Shown here: piece after piece, positions 1-9,330 of the stretch
Layout of the letters: every line of letters starts with the position of its first letter
Position numbering within the stretch: position 1 is the first letter of the stretch
NCBI RefSeq assembly: GCF_036885195.1
Contig: NZ_CP133656.1
Span: forward strand, 2,542,001-2,606,000
Reading direction: 5' to 3'
Length of the DNA: 64,000 nucleotides
DNA from: Pectobacterium cacticida
GTDB lineage: Bacteria > Pseudomonadota > Gammaproteobacteria > Enterobacterales > Enterobacteriaceae
Notes under the pieces: generated by a model
Database searches by the model: none
What the model was told of the DNA's origin: nothing
The model's input: only the letters and a program-made list of their open reading frames with translations
Made by a program: the position numbers and the translations under genes

Positions 1-68
1 AGGCTGTTGAGCTCACACTGACGCGAAGCCAGTAAAAAGCGAATGGTCGTTGAAGGCTCCGCCGTCAT
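1..68 (-). CDS. N-terminal fragment of an unidentified protein
   Basis: A reading frame on the minus strand opens with ATG at 68 and runs off the left edge, giving about 22 residues beginning MTAEPSTTIRFLLASRQ. An AGGAGAG ribosome-binding site (73-79 on the complement) stands just upstream, and an earlier ATG in that leader is closed at once by a stop, so the ATG at 68 is the likely start. The fragment is too short to assign to a family. It diverges from yidH. Confidence 0.5.
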   Translation of the reverse strand, partial: MTAEPSTTIRFLLASRQCELNS

Positions 69-249
69 AGCATCTCTCCTGAAAAAATCACACGCGTAAA
101 TATGCAATTAGCGCGCCAGCGACAGGCAGTAGCAACCGTTTTCGTTAATCTTGCCAACTTTTGTGGCAGACGAAATCGGCAGAGATCGCTAGAATGCGGG
201 CATTGCGTACTGACCTACACCGCCTTTCAACTTAAAATCAGACGATGAT

Positions 250-615
250 ATGACCTTAGGTAAACAGGATAAGACACCGTGGTGGCGCCAGGGGAAAACC
301 CCGGATTACCGCTTTTCATTAGCGAATGAGCGTACCTTTCTGGCATGGATTCGCACCGCGCTGGCGTTTCTCGCGGGCGCAGTGGGTATCGACCAATTTA
401 CCGTACACCTCGATCCGCTGCTGCGTCAGGGGCTGGCTCTGCTACTGGTCGTTTGTGCGGCGCTGCTTGGCAGTCTGGCCTATCGTCGCTGGGTCAGTAA
501 TGAGAAAGCCATGCGCCAGGAAAGCGATATGCCATACACGCTAATGCTGCCGATCGTGACGCTATTCATCACGCTGATTGCCCTCGCGCTCGCCGCCATG
601 ATCCTGATCGGGTAG
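250..615 (+). CDS. yidH: YidH-like DUF202 inner membrane protein
   Basis: A 121-residue protein of the DUF202 family. The family signature is clear near the N terminus (YRFSLANERTFLAWIRTAL, about residues 21-39), followed by three predicted membrane segments at roughly 32-50, 57-77 and 97-120. It closely resembles E. coli YidH, whose molecular function is unknown; DUF202 domains also occur in eukaryotic VTC complexes, but nothing here shows such a role. No strong Shine-Dalgarno precedes the ATG. The next gene, yidG, is a second DUF202 protein three bases downstream, so the two are surely co-transcribed and may form a heteromeric membrane complex (inference). Confidence 0.88.
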   Translation: MTLGKQDKTPWWRQGKTPDYRFSLANERTFLAWIRTALAFLAGAVGIDQFTVHLDPLLRQGLALLLVVCAALLGSLAYRRWVSNEKAMRQESDMPYTLMLPIVTLFITLIALALAAMILIG

Positions 616-618
616 CCC

Positions 619-939
619 ATGGCGACGACTCGCGACCCAGGGTTACAGCCCCAGCGCACCGGTATGGCCTGGTCGCGTACATTGTTTGTGATGCTTATCA
701 ATAGCCTATTATGTTTTCGTCTGGCAATCGCAGACGACAGCCGTGTCGTTTTTGTCATCGCCAGTCTACTGTTAGGCGTTTGCGCCTTGATGTCGGTGCT
801 GGCGGTGTTACGCTATCGCTTTGATGCCGATAGCCAGTTGGTGCTATCACGCTTTAGCCACGGGCTGATCGTGCTCACATCAGCGTCAACGGCGATCGCC
901 GCACTGGTGCTACTGCTACATTTCAGCGGCGTGGCGTGA
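619..939 (+). CDS. yidG: YidG-like DUF202 inner membrane protein
   Basis: A 106-residue hydrophobic protein with the shorter DUF202 signature (DPGLQPQRTGMAWSRTLFVM, about residues 6-25) and three membrane segments near 22-42, 46-66 and 83-104. It starts three bases after the yidH stop, the same pairing as yidH-yidG in E. coli. Function is unknown. A perfect 10-bp hairpin stands just after it, before the convergent fdhE gene. Confidence 0.85.
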   Translation: MATTRDPGLQPQRTGMAWSRTLFVMLINSLLCFRLAIADDSRVVFVIASLLLGVCALMSVLAVLRYRFDADSQLVLSRFSHGLIVLTSASTAIAALVLLLHFSGVA

Positions 940-960
940 TACGCAATGTGCTAAGGGAGA

Positions 961-986
961 CGGTGAAGCGCAAAGACGCTTCACCG
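961..986. terminator. Hairpin between yidG and fdhE
   Basis: A perfect inverted repeat, CGGTGAAGCG, six-base loop, CGCTTCACCG, lies between the convergent ends of yidG and fdhE. No good T-run follows on either strand, so it may be a weak bidirectional terminator or only an mRNA 3'-end stabiliser. Confidence 0.5.
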
Positions 987-996
987 ATGAGGCGGA

Positions 997-1926
997 TTAT
1001 TCGATCGCACTTTCCGGGAATAGAAAGGGATTAATGCTACTGCGAGAAAAACCTTCTTCTTCCATTTTCACATCCAGCACCAGCGAAGCCAGATCGTCGG
1101 CGACAGCTTCCACTCGGTGATCTTTTTCCTGATATAACAGCTTCAGGTAGGTGCCGCAATAACCGCAACTTTCCGCTTTAATGGCGGCATTTTCACTATC
1201 CAGCGACCAATAATTAAGATCGTTTGAGGCTTCACAGTTACTGCACTTTATCCGCACCATATGCCATTCGCTCTCACACAGGTTACAGTGTAAGTAACGT
1301 AGCCCGCTGGACGACCCTAACTGCACCACGCCTGACACCGGAATGCTGCCACACACCGGGCAGAATTGACGATGTTCGCCGGGAATGGCGCGCGCCTTAC
1401 CCGGCAACAGGCTAGCCATTTGCGCCCAAAACAGTGATAGCGCCGCCCAGATGAAGGGGGCTTTATCATTGCTTTCAGCATGAAATTCATGTTGCAGCAA
1501 TGCCGTCGCCTGTTCTTCCAGTTCCTGCTCCGAGGTTTTTTCCAGGTTCTCCAGCGTAGAGAAAACCTGCCCGCTGGCTCCCGGTTTCAATTCTTCGATC
1601 AGCGCTCGCAGTAACGTGAGCCAATGCGCATCACGCGGGAACACCGCGATATCGAGCGGCGGGCGTTCGCCGGACTGGGCCAGCACGTGACTAAGATCAC
1701 GCTGTAACGGATGATCGTGTAATACCTTCTGCTGGGCCTCCACCACGCCTGCGGCGAAGGTGAGATAATCCCCCAGCGGGTGATTTTCAGCCAACTGGCG
1801 CAGACGCTCCGCGCGACTGCTGTACAGACTTTTTAGATTGGCGAAAAGCAGTGGGGGAATATGTCCTTCCGACGCCCGTTTTTCATTCTGGGCTAACTGT
1901 TCCTGAGGAACAATGCGAATACTCAT
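997..1926 (-). CDS. fdhE: Formate dehydrogenase accessory protein FdhE
   Basis: A 309-residue protein, exactly the E. coli FdhE length and alike throughout. FdhE is a cytoplasmic factor needed for maturation of respiratory (Tat-exported, selenocysteine-containing) formate dehydrogenases. The C-terminal half carries the CxxC pairs typical of the family: CPVCGS, CNLCE, CSNCE and CGYCG (about residues 187-258), which bind iron in a rubredoxin-like fold. No formate dehydrogenase structural genes lie in this window, so its clients must be encoded elsewhere. Confidence 0.95.
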   Translation of the reverse strand: MSIRIVPQEQLAQNEKRASEGHIPPLLFANLKSLYSSRAERLRQLAENHPLGDYLTFAAGVVEAQQKVLHDHPLQRDLSHVLAQSGERPPLDIAVFPRDAHWLTLLRALIEELKPGASGQVFSTLENLEKTSEQELEEQATALLQHEFHAESNDKAPFIWAALSLFWAQMASLLPGKARAIPGEHRQFCPVCGSIPVSGVVQLGSSSGLRYLHCNLCESEWHMVRIKCSNCEASNDLNYWSLDSENAAIKAESCGYCGTYLKLLYQEKDHRVEAVADDLASLVLDVKMEEEGFSRSSINPFLFPESAIE

Positions 1927-2106
1927 CAGGGATTTTCCTGTTATTTATGGTGTCTCGGCGATAAGAGGCGGGAAAGCGTTGAGGCAGAGAGAAACGGCCT
2001 CAACCGCTAAACTATCTCTCAGGATCGCATGAAACATCGCAAAAATAAACGCATTAACATGGGTATTTAGCTACGTTAGATGCGGTCGTTGGGTCGAATT
2101 CACAGC

Positions 2107-2835
2107 CTATTTCGCCGCGTAACGTTGTACAAAATCCAGTAGAATTTTACGCGCCCAAACCGGCTCTTGCGGGATGGTCATCATCTGTTCGACATCGTAA
2201 CCGTCCTGTCGCAGCGCCGTTGCATTATGGCGCAGGCACGCGCACATGATGTTAGCGTTGAATTCAGGATGGAATTGTACGGTCAGAACCTTGTCGCTAT
2301 AACGGATAATCTGGCAACCGTCCATCTGTGAGCTTGCCAGCACCTGCGCGCCTTCGGGCGCTTCCAACACAGATTGTTGATGCGTCAGGTAAGCGCCGAA
2401 CTGCGGTGGAAAATCACGCAATAAGGGATCTTGCGCCGCGGCGTCATTCGTTGTCACCACCTGAACACCGACTTCCTTGCCGTTCGGGTTATCACCCACT
2501 TTACCACCCAGCGCATCGGCCAGCAGTTGATGTCCATAACAGACGCCCAATAGCGGGACATCCGCGTGGAATGCTTCTCGCAGCCAACCTGCGGTGTATT
2601 CACTCCACTCCAGCCGATCGGTAACCATCGACCATGAGCCGGTGATAATCACCGCCGCTACCGCGTCAAATGGCGGTAACGGTTCACCCAGATCGGGGCG
2701 CACTACCTGCACTGGCTGCGTTTTTCCCTGGCCCTGTACCGCATCGCAAAACCATTCCCCTTGTTGCCCCACCTGCGCGGCAATCCCTTGCGGCGGTTGC
2801 CCCAACTGAATCACCAACAATACCTTTTCGCTCAT
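2107..2835 (-). CDS. Class I glutamine amidotransferase-like protein
   Basis: A 242-residue stand-alone GATase1 domain like those annotated as GMP synthase-related amidotransferases. The nucleophile is in GVCYGHQLLADALGG, and the His-Glu pair of the triad is in VQFHPEF. It has no synthetase domain, so a partner or a gamma-glutamyl hydrolase role (compare the PuuD and GAT1_2.1 types) must be inferred. The start is set at the ATG at 2835 (MSEKVLLVIQ), which has an AGGACA ribosome-binding site; the frame stays open upstream but that part looks non-coding. Confidence 0.82.
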   Translation of the reverse strand: MSEKVLLVIQLGQPPQGIAAQVGQQGEWFCDAVQGQGKTQPVQVVRPDLGEPLPPFDAVAAVIITGSWSMVTDRLEWSEYTAGWLREAFHADVPLLGVCYGHQLLADALGGKVGDNPNGKEVGVQVVTTNDAAAQDPLLRDFPPQFGAYLTHQQSVLEAPEGAQVLASSQMDGCQIIRYSDKVLTVQFHPEFNANIMCACLRHNATALRQDGYDVEQMMTIPQEPVWARKILLDFVQRYAAK

Positions 2836-2975
2836 TGTCCTGTTCACCCGTATTGGAGAATTGCTTTGTATAGAAAACGTCCCGACGTAAAGGCCACAAC
2901 ATACGGCATCCGCCATCACAACGAACATAGCACTCACGTAGTACGCCGCCTGGCCAACCTACATGCGAGGAAGTA

Positions 2976-3004
2976 AAAGGCCACCGTAATAACCGATGGC
3001 CTTT
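2976..3004 (-). terminator. Rho-independent terminator of gcd
   Basis: About 60 bases after the gcd stop, AAAGGCCA and TGGCCTTT form a stem that extends inward through wobble pairs. On the minus strand TTTTACTT follows, the usual pattern of an intrinsic terminator. Confidence 0.65.
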
Positions 3005-3062
3005 ACGCCTACAATGTCAACGGCAATACCGCAATGTCAATAGCACTGCCGCGCTTTTACTA

Positions 3063-5504
3063 TCACGGTAGCCGATAGGCAATCACATAATCACCGCGAT
3101 CCGGTGAGTTACGTGCGCCACCGGCTGAGATAACAACATATTGTTTACCATCGATCGGCGACTTATAGCTGATAGGCGTACCTTGGCTTCCTACTGGCAA
3201 ACGGGCTTTCCATACCTCCTTGCCGGTCGAACTATCAAAAGCGCGCAGATAGTAATCCTGCGTCGAGGCGATAAACACCAAACCGCCCTGTGTAGCAAGC
3301 GTACCACCAATGGTTGGCATACCAATCGGGATCGGCAACCCCATCTTGATGCCGAATGGCCCGGTATCCTTCACCGTACCGACCGGCACCTGCCAGACAA
3401 TTTTCTGCGTTGTTAAATCTACCGCGGTCAACGTGCCGTAAGGGGGTTTCTGACAAGGGATTTCGATTGGCGACATAAAACGCACTTTGGCGTTAACCGA
3501 GTAAGGCGTGCCGTCCAGCGGCACCGGGCGATTGATACTGGCAGCTTCGTTGCCATCACTTTTTTTACCCCGATCTGCCGCTGACGTCGGGACAAGTTGC
3601 ACCTCTAGCCCTACGCGCATGTCGTTCACGAATAGATAGTTGTTTACCGGATCGGTAGATAGCCCGCCCCAGTTCATGCCCCCTAAAGAGCCCGGCAGAT
3701 TAAGTGACGGATCGTGGCCCGGCGGCGTAAATAACCCGTTGTAGCGTTTCGACTTGAAGTGGATACGGCATAGCAGTTGGTCGAATGGCGTCGCCCCCCA
3801 CATATCCGATTCTTTCAGGACATCGGCGCCGATTTGCGGCATACCAACGGAAACCGGTTGTGTCGGCGAATACACCTCGTCGGGAATCTCCCCCTGATCA
3901 ACCTTCCTTTCTTCAACTTTCGTCAATGGCTTGCCGGTTGCACGATCGAGAACGAACAGTTGCCCGGCCTTAGTGCCGAACACTAACGCAGGAACACTTT
4001 TGCCATCTGCGCTGGGGAAATTAACGAACGAAGGCTGCATCGGTACATCAAAATCCCATAGATCATTGTGAACCGTCTGATAAACCCACTTGACTCGCCC
4101 CGTTGAAGCATCCACGGCGACCATTGACGCGCCAAATTCACGATCCAGGCTGCTGCGTTTGACGCCCCATAAATCGATAGCGGCGCTTCCCGTTGGCATA
4201 AATACCGTATTTGACTGCGGATCGTAGGACATGGGCGCCCAGACGTTAGGCGTGGAGCGCGTATAATCCTGACCCGGCGCGGGTTCTGTTGTGTCCTGCG
4301 GGTGACCGGGATCGAACGCCCAGCGTAGCTTACCGGTAATCACATCAAACCCGCGCACGACACCGCCCGGCATATCGAGGCTGACATTATCCGCCACTCT
4401 ACCGCCGATAACGATGGTCGTACCCGCCAGCGTTGGCGCTGAGGTCGGATAATATTCGCCAGTGTCTCCCCCTTTACCCATGTGCGCACTGAGATCGACC
4501 CGACCATTGGTGCCGAAATCCGGACAAAACGCGCCGGTGTCCGCATCCACCGCGATCAGTTCCGGCGTCACGCTATTCATCAGAATACGGCGCTGACAAA
4601 CCGCGCCTGCCGCTACTGAGACGGGTTTGACGGGCGTTGAACCCGGCAACTCCGGCTGCACCAGCGGCTGTGTGACGTCAAAATAGGCTAGCCCCCGGCA
4701 GCGCATCCACTTTTTCTGATGGGCGCCGATTTCCGTTTTCCATAGCTGTTTGCCGCTCGTCGCATCCACGGCAATGATGTTGTTATGCGGGGTACAAAGA
4801 AATAGCCGATTGCCCACCTGCAACGGCGTCTCCTGATCCTCGGCCCCCCCACCCCCCGGGCTTACTGGCACATCACCGGTACGATATGTCCATGCGACCT
4901 GGAGATCTTTCACGTTATCACGCGTGATCTGATCTAACGCCACGAAGCGCGATCCGCCTGACGTGTTGCCATAGTGAGCCCAGTTCCGCTGCTCTTCTCC
5001 GGGTTTAACCGGGACTAACGGCAGTTGAGCACCGGAAAAAGGCACTGGCTCATGAGGAACAAACATCCCACCTACTGTAGCAACAAAGGCCAGCGCCAAT
5101 GCCCCCGCCGCCCCCCCTGCGACACGCCAACCGGGTTGTTCGCCTGCGCGATTACGCAATAACGGTAGTGACAACGCGACCAGTATGGCAATCCCTGCCA
5201 GCGTGAGCAAACGTGACACCAGCGGCCAGAAATCAAGCCCCACATCCCATAATGCCCACACGGCGGTTCCCAATAAGACGGCCGCATACACATAAGCGCC
5301 TACGACGCTTTTACGCCAAATCAGAACACCGGATACCAGCAAGGCTATGCCGGATATCAGAAAATAGGGACTCCCTCCCAAATTCATCAGTTTGATACCA
5401 AAATAGACGAAAAAAACGCCTATCCCCGTGATGATTAAGCCCAAGATCAACAGCCACAAACGCTGCAATCTGGACGCAAGTGGTTTTGCCATAGAAAATT
5501 CCAT
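3063..5504 (-). CDS. gcd: Membrane-bound PQQ-dependent glucose dehydrogenase
   Basis: About 813 residues, close to the usual 796-800 for this family. Five membrane segments fill the first ~140 residues, followed by a periplasmic eight-bladed propeller with the PQQ-enzyme tryptophan-docking repeats (for example AVDATSGKQLWKTEIG and AVDASTGRVKWVYQ). It oxidises glucose to gluconolactone in the periplasm and passes electrons to ubiquinone. It is expressed as a single gene with its own terminator. The start is uncertain: ATG at 5504 (MEFSMAKP) is chosen, with ATG at 5492 possible; AGGAAAAGG lies upstream. No PQQ synthesis genes are in the window, so cofactor supply is unknown. Production of gluconate by this route acidifies plant tissue or soil in relatives (known for the family). 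Confidence 0.94.
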   Translation of the reverse strand: MEFSMAKPLASRLQRLWLLILGLIITGIGVFFVYFGIKLMNLGGSPYFLISGIALLVSGVLIWRKSVVGAYVYAAVLLGTAVWALWDVGLDFWPLVSRLLTLAGIAILVALSLPLLRNRAGEQPGWRVAGGAAGALALAFVATVGGMFVPHEPVPFSGAQLPLVPVKPGEEQRNWAHYGNTSGGSRFVALDQITRDNVKDLQVAWTYRTGDVPVSPGGGGAEDQETPLQVGNRLFLCTPHNNIIAVDATSGKQLWKTEIGAHQKKWMRCRGLAYFDVTQPLVQPELPGSTPVKPVSVAAGAVCQRRILMNSVTPELIAVDADTGAFCPDFGTNGRVDLSAHMGKGGDTGEYYPTSAPTLAGTTIVIGGRVADNVSLDMPGGVVRGFDVITGKLRWAFDPGHPQDTTEPAPGQDYTRSTPNVWAPMSYDPQSNTVFMPTGSAAIDLWGVKRSSLDREFGASMVAVDASTGRVKWVYQTVHNDLWDFDVPMQPSFVNFPSADGKSVPALVFGTKAGQLFVLDRATGKPLTKVEERKVDQGEIPDEVYSPTQPVSVGMPQIGADVLKESDMWGATPFDQLLCRIHFKSKRYNGLFTPPGHDPSLNLPGSLGGMNWGGLSTDPVNNYLFVNDMRVGLEVQLVPTSAADRGKKSDGNEAASINRPVPLDGTPYSVNAKVRFMSPIEIPCQKPPYGTLTAVDLTTQKIVWQVPVGTVKDTGPFGIKMGLPIPIGMPTIGGTLATQGGLVFIASTQDYYLRAFDSSTGKEVWKARLPVGSQGTPISYKSPIDGKQYVVISAGGARNSPDRGDYVIAYRLP

Positions 5505-5880
5505 CAATATGAGCACACCTTTTCCTTACATCATCGACCCTATATCTGACACATGATGAGGAAAAGGAGGCATTACGTGAGTACGTTAAAAAAAAGAGTG
5601 AGGATTGATAAACCAGATAAATATTCGGGATATATCACTCTCTTCCCATTACATAGCGTAGATGCTTTTTAATAGGTCACCATCATATTGCATTTTATTA
5701 ATAAAAAAACAAACTTTTCATAACATGAATGCGGCAAGGATGTCGGTTCTCGCAACCAACGATCCGTGCAGAAAGAAAGGGAGAATGGAGAATAAGAAAT
5801 TTCTTCTGGTGATAATAAACAATGAAAAATATAAACAACCGTGATCTTATAGCGAAACAAAATCGCGGCTGTTAGTCTCT
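5505..5880. other. Non-coding region upstream of gcd
   Basis: This AT-rich stretch lies between the gcd start and the ylaC 3' end. It must hold the gcd promoter, but no convincing CRP or other operator was seen. Short open frames on both strands (for example 5662-5844) have no good ribosome-binding site and no protein-like composition; they are not called. Confidence 0.5.
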
Positions 5881-6357
5881 TCAGGTTGAAGGCTGCTGTC
5901 GATAAGCCAGTGAGAAAATATCGTAGAAATCAACTTCGCCTTTGGTCTGCTGAATTTTCTCTATCCCCGCTTTCACCGCGGGCGGCACCTGCGCATTGCG
6001 TAGCAACTGATCCAGCGTGTCCTGCGATACGTGACGGATCGTAAACCACTCGCCGTTATAACATACGCGTAAATCCAAGGCATCGATGTCTTCAAAGTGG
6101 TAGGTCGGGTTAATATCGGCCGAGAGCGCCAGCGTCATCACCAGCAGAAAAACGGTAAAACCGATCAGATACGGTAAACCAAAATAAGGGGCATAGAAGA
6201 GAATAAACGCCACCGGCAGGTAGCTCACCAGCATCGCAGCAAATAAATAGGGATGGGACCGCATGAATTTACGGCTAAAACGTATTTTATTGTCGCGTTT
6301 TTCTTCTCGGTTAATGCGTTCGATTTCTTCGGTCAGAAGGCGTTTTACTTCGTCCAT
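5881..6357 (-). CDS. ylaC: YlaC family inner membrane protein
   Basis: A 158-residue protein matching E. coli YlaC (156 residues) over its length. A charged N-terminal cytoplasmic segment (EEIERINREEKRDNK) is followed by two membrane helices near residues 43-63 and 67-87. A soluble C-terminal domain contains the family motif LRVCYNGEWF. Function is unknown. The ATG at 6357 (MDEVKRLL) is preferred over three upstream ATG/ATA codons because AGGA lies eight bases before it. Confidence 0.88.
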   Translation of the reverse strand: MDEVKRLLTEEIERINREEKRDNKIRFSRKFMRSHPYLFAAMLVSYLPVAFILFYAPYFGLPYLIGFTVFLLVMTLALSADINPTYHFEDIDALDLRVCYNGEWFTIRHVSQDTLDQLLRNAQVPPAVKAGIEKIQQTKGEVDFYDIFSLAYRQQPST

Positions 6358-6508
6358 TATCATCATCCTGCGTAGGAATACCACTCTGCTGACGCCAATT
6401 AGACCATAGACGGATAAGAGATAACAGATGCCGTTTTCGGCTGATTATCGCCGTTTTAAATGCCGGGGCAGGGAACCCCGGCAACCGTAACGCACGGTGT
6501 GGCAGGGA

Positions 6509-7138
6509 TTAGGGAATGGCAGGCATAACGAGATCGGGATCGACCAGATGGTAAATGCGGTTACCAAACACGGGCTGTTGCAGGAGTTGATCAACGGCCA
6601 GCGCCACATCCCAGCGCGACACTAACCCTAATGTCGGCGCGCCTTGCGTCAGTCGTGCATTGTGCGTCGCCACCACGTCCAACAGCCCACCGGGGCGTAC
6701 AATGCAATAATCCAAGGTACTGCTTTGCAACCAGCATTCCGCCAGCGACTTCTCGCGTACCGCTAAGCCAAACGTGGCTTTCGCGCGCGGCGATAACAGC
6801 GACCAACTGTCACCACAACCCAGCGAGGTCACTAGCAGCATCCGTTTAATGCCAGCCTGCTCTGCGCCATCGATCACCGCGCGGTGGCCCTGATAATTTA
6901 CCGCCCCGCCACCCATCGTCGAGACCACAATGGCAGATGGCCCGGCTACACGACAGGCTTGCGCTATGATTTCCGGATCACAGGCATCGCCTTCCACCAC
7001 CGTCATCCCCTGCTCACGCCAGTGTTTAGCTTGTTCAGGATTACGCAAGACGAGTACGACCGCCTGCTCGCACTCAATCGCGCGCTGTAATAAACAGGCA
7101 CCGACCCCGTTGCCCGCGCCAAAAAGTAACCATGTCAT
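6509..7138 (-). CDS. chuY: ChuY-like NAD(P)H-dependent anaerobilin reductase
   Basis: A 209-residue Rossmann-fold protein of the atypical short-chain dehydrogenase family, with dinucleotide-binding motif GAGNGVGACLLQ at residues 7-18. In E. coli O157 the gene after chuX is chuY, whose product reduces anaerobilin, the tetrapyrrole released when ChuW opens heme without oxygen. Size, fold and position as third gene of the trio all fit. Its start codon overlaps the hutX stop (ATGA), so the proteins are translationally coupled. The specific reductase activity is inferred from family and context. Confidence 0.78.
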   Translation of the reverse strand: MTWLLFGAGNGVGACLLQRAIECEQAVVLVLRNPEQAKHWREQGMTVVEGDACDPEIIAQACRVAGPSAIVVSTMGGGAVNYQGHRAVIDGAEQAGIKRMLLVTSLGCGDSWSLLSPRAKATFGLAVREKSLAECWLQSSTLDYCIVRPGGLLDVVATHNARLTQGAPTLGLVSRWDVALAVDQLLQQPVFGNRIYHLVDPDLVMPAIP

Positions 7139-7629
7139 ACCGGCTCTGCTTGTAATTCACGCGCCAACGTGCGAAACGCCTCAACTTGGGCGCTCAGCAA
7201 TTGGCGATGGCTGTCTCGCCCAAGAAAAATTTTAAACATCGCGGCACCGTTGGCATTAAAGAACACTACGGACGCCGTGTCCATCCCCATGAACTTACGC
7301 TCGATAAAGGCAATGTGCTGACAATTCGTGGCACGAATGTGCCCACTCAAGCCATTTTTACCCCGTAAATTAAAGTAGCCATGGCGGTGCGTGCCGGTCG
7401 GTAACTCGCTTTTAAATTCCAGAATCGCATCCGCCGTGTGGCTAATAAGCGTCACCTCGCCCCAGGTTGAAATGGTATCCCACACCCAATCGAAACGATC
7501 GCCCGCCACCAATGTACGCTGTGCAGCAGGCAACGCCTCAACGACGGCAAATAACGTAGTATTATATTTTTCGGCGATCTCTTCCAAGGTGCCATCAGGG
7601 TTGGTCGCCAGTAATTCATTCAGTGTCAT
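7135..7629 (-). CDS. hutX: Cytosolic heme carrier HutX/ChuX
   Basis: A 164-residue protein of the HutX/ChuX family, which binds heme in the cytosol, delivers it to degradation enzymes and buffers free heme. The two conserved halves are visible, including the histidine-bearing segment THRHGYFNLRGKNGLSGHI (about residues 80-98) and FIERKFMGMDTASVVFFNANGAAMF cut here only for reference to its position near 110-130. It overlaps hutW upstream and chuY downstream by four bases each. Its retention beside broken uptake genes is discussed in the findings. Confidence 0.92.
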   Translation of the reverse strand: MTLNELLATNPDGTLEEIAEKYNTTLFAVVEALPAAQRTLVAGDRFDWVWDTISTWGEVTLISHTADAILEFKSELPTGTHRHGYFNLRGKNGLSGHIRATNCQHIAFIERKFMGMDTASVVFFNANGAAMFKIFLGRDSHRQLLSAQVEAFRTLARELQAEPV

Positions 7630-8957
7630 GATTGCATCTCCGGTTGGTGCCTATGCGCTTCGGCATTGAGCTGGGGGATAATTTGTTGTAGTGCCTGCAT
7701 CAGGTTATTCGCCCAGAAGCGGCCATCGTTCGTCAGGCGCAGGCAGGTGGAATCGTTGCAGGTCAGCCCTGCCTGATGCCACTGGCTAAGTAGCGGCTGT
7801 AGCTCACGGGCATGCGCGGTAAGCTGGAGCAGGTTGACGCGCCCAACCTCTATGCCCGCCTGAAGCTGGTGCTGCCACGGCCCGGTTGCACTGGCCGGTG
7901 TCATCACCATGATCGGCTTTTGCCCCTGATCGATTTGCTGGTAATAGCGTTCCAGACTGCGTTCCATCATGTAGGCTTGCCCATTTATATTGCCGCCGGC
8001 TCCGCTCCCCAGCGCCAGGCAGTCTGCGCCTTGTTTAATCAGCAGGTTGTACAGATTGCGCTCGCGCGTGGTGCGCGCCCAATGGCTATTGCTGAGTTGG
8101 TGCCAGCCAGCGTCAGCCAAAAACGCTGCGCCAGCCCGATAAAAATCACGTCGCGCTACCACATCGGGCAATGTGACACGCTGGTTTTCGGCGGCTTTCG
8201 CCAGCGGCGTTGTCGGTAACAGGTTGAGTGCGTAGAGATCGACGCCGTCTAAGGGGAAATCGCTGACAATGGCCAGATCTTCGCGCCAGACGTCTGGCGT
8301 TTGGTCCGGCAGGCCAAACATCAAATCACACACCACCGCAGCCCTGTCCCGCGCGCACAGACGCTCAAGGAAGCGAATCGATTGTTGTTTATCCGAGGTA
8401 CGCGCCATACGCTGACGAATCCGCGTATCAAACGTCTGTATCCCAATAGAAAACCGATTCGCCCCGGCATCCAGACAGGCGTCAATACGTGCATCGTCAA
8501 AATCCATCGCCCGCCCTTCGACCGTGATTTCACAGTCCGGCGCCAGCGGCAGAGAAGTGCGGATTGCCCGAATAATCTGCGACAGTTCCTGCGCCGCCAG
8601 CGCCGTTGGCGTGCCGCCGCCAAAGTAAACCGCGTGAATCGGCGCCGACTGGTGCAATGGGCTGTCTGCTTCCATCGCCAATTCCTGCAACAGATAACGG
8701 GTATAGCTTGCCGTGCTGTCATCACGCAGTTTGTTTTGATAAAAACCGCAGAAGGTGCAGTGCGTCGCGCAAAAGGGAATGTGCAGGTAGAGCAGGCGCT
8801 TACGCGCGGGTGTTGTCTGCTGCTTTAGCGCCTGCCAGCCGGCCGGAATGTGTTCTGCTGCAAGCGGCACATGGTTGCGCCAGGGCATAGCCATATGCCG
8901 GGCGCTAAAAGGCAGATCGCCAGGTGCAGCATAATACGGCGTCAAATCAATAGTCAT
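7626..8957 (-). CDS. hutW: Anaerobilin synthase, radical SAM HutW/ChuW
   Basis: A 443-residue HemN-like radical SAM protein. The CX3CX2C iron-sulfur motif is in HIPFCATHCTFCGF (about residues 60-73), followed by YFGGGTPTAL. HutW/ChuW enzymes are class C-type radical SAM methyltransferases that open the heme ring anaerobically, releasing iron without oxygen or CO. It heads a three-gene unit with hutX and chuY. Start at ATG 8957 (MTIDLTPYY) is favoured by a GGGGG stretch six bases upstream; an ATG at 8975 lacks a ribosome-binding site. A Fur-box-like sequence lies about 40 bases upstream. Confidence 0.92.
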   Translation of the reverse strand: MTIDLTPYYAAPGDLPFSARHMAMPWRNHVPLAAEHIPAGWQALKQQTTPARKRLLYLHIPFCATHCTFCGFYQNKLRDDSTASYTRYLLQELAMEADSPLHQSAPIHAVYFGGGTPTALAAQELSQIIRAIRTSLPLAPDCEITVEGRAMDFDDARIDACLDAGANRFSIGIQTFDTRIRQRMARTSDKQQSIRFLERLCARDRAAVVCDLMFGLPDQTPDVWREDLAIVSDFPLDGVDLYALNLLPTTPLAKAAENQRVTLPDVVARRDFYRAGAAFLADAGWHQLSNSHWARTTRERNLYNLLIKQGADCLALGSGAGGNINGQAYMMERSLERYYQQIDQGQKPIMVMTPASATGPWQHQLQAGIEVGRVNLLQLTAHARELQPLLSQWHQAGLTCNDSTCLRLTNDGRFWANNLMQALQQIIPQLNAEAHRHQPEMQS

Positions 8958-8992
8958 CAGCGGCCCCCATATCATTAATAAAATAAATTAGA

Positions 8993-9007
8993 TGATAATT
9001 ATTTTTA
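8993..9007 (-). promoter_or_regulatory. Candidate Fur box for hutWX-chuY
   Basis: TGATAAT-T-ATTTTTA fits the 7-1-7 Fur pattern (TGATAATnATTATCA) with two mismatches in the right arm. It lies 36-50 bases upstream of the hutW start, where it would overlap a promoter. Iron-repressed expression is the expected consequence (inference). Confidence 0.5.
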
Positions 9008-9330
9008 TTTAGCAACCAACCTGACGGACCGAATAGCGGCGAGCGATTATTTTTCCGGTGCCTTCTCTTTAAATTAACCAATTAACTTATTTTATTTAAT
9101 ATTTTACTTAGAAACAGCCGCAGCAATATTTCATTATTTTCATAGCATTAATTCTCTTCACGCCATTTAAATGTTAAATAAATGAAAATAAAAAACAATA
9201 CATTAAAATTCGTTAATTTAATAACCATAAAAATATTGCAAGCTATTATTTAATTACAAGCGTGATTCCGATCACAATTTGACACATTTACTCAATTTTG
9301 ATTATTGTCGCCAATCCATCGAATGATAAC

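Noticed and set aside
5662..5844. 60-codon frame upstream of gcd, with a possible 19-codon inner start after GGGAG
   Set aside because: The ribosome-binding site is too close to the ATG, composition is just AT-rich, and no promoter or terminator frames it.
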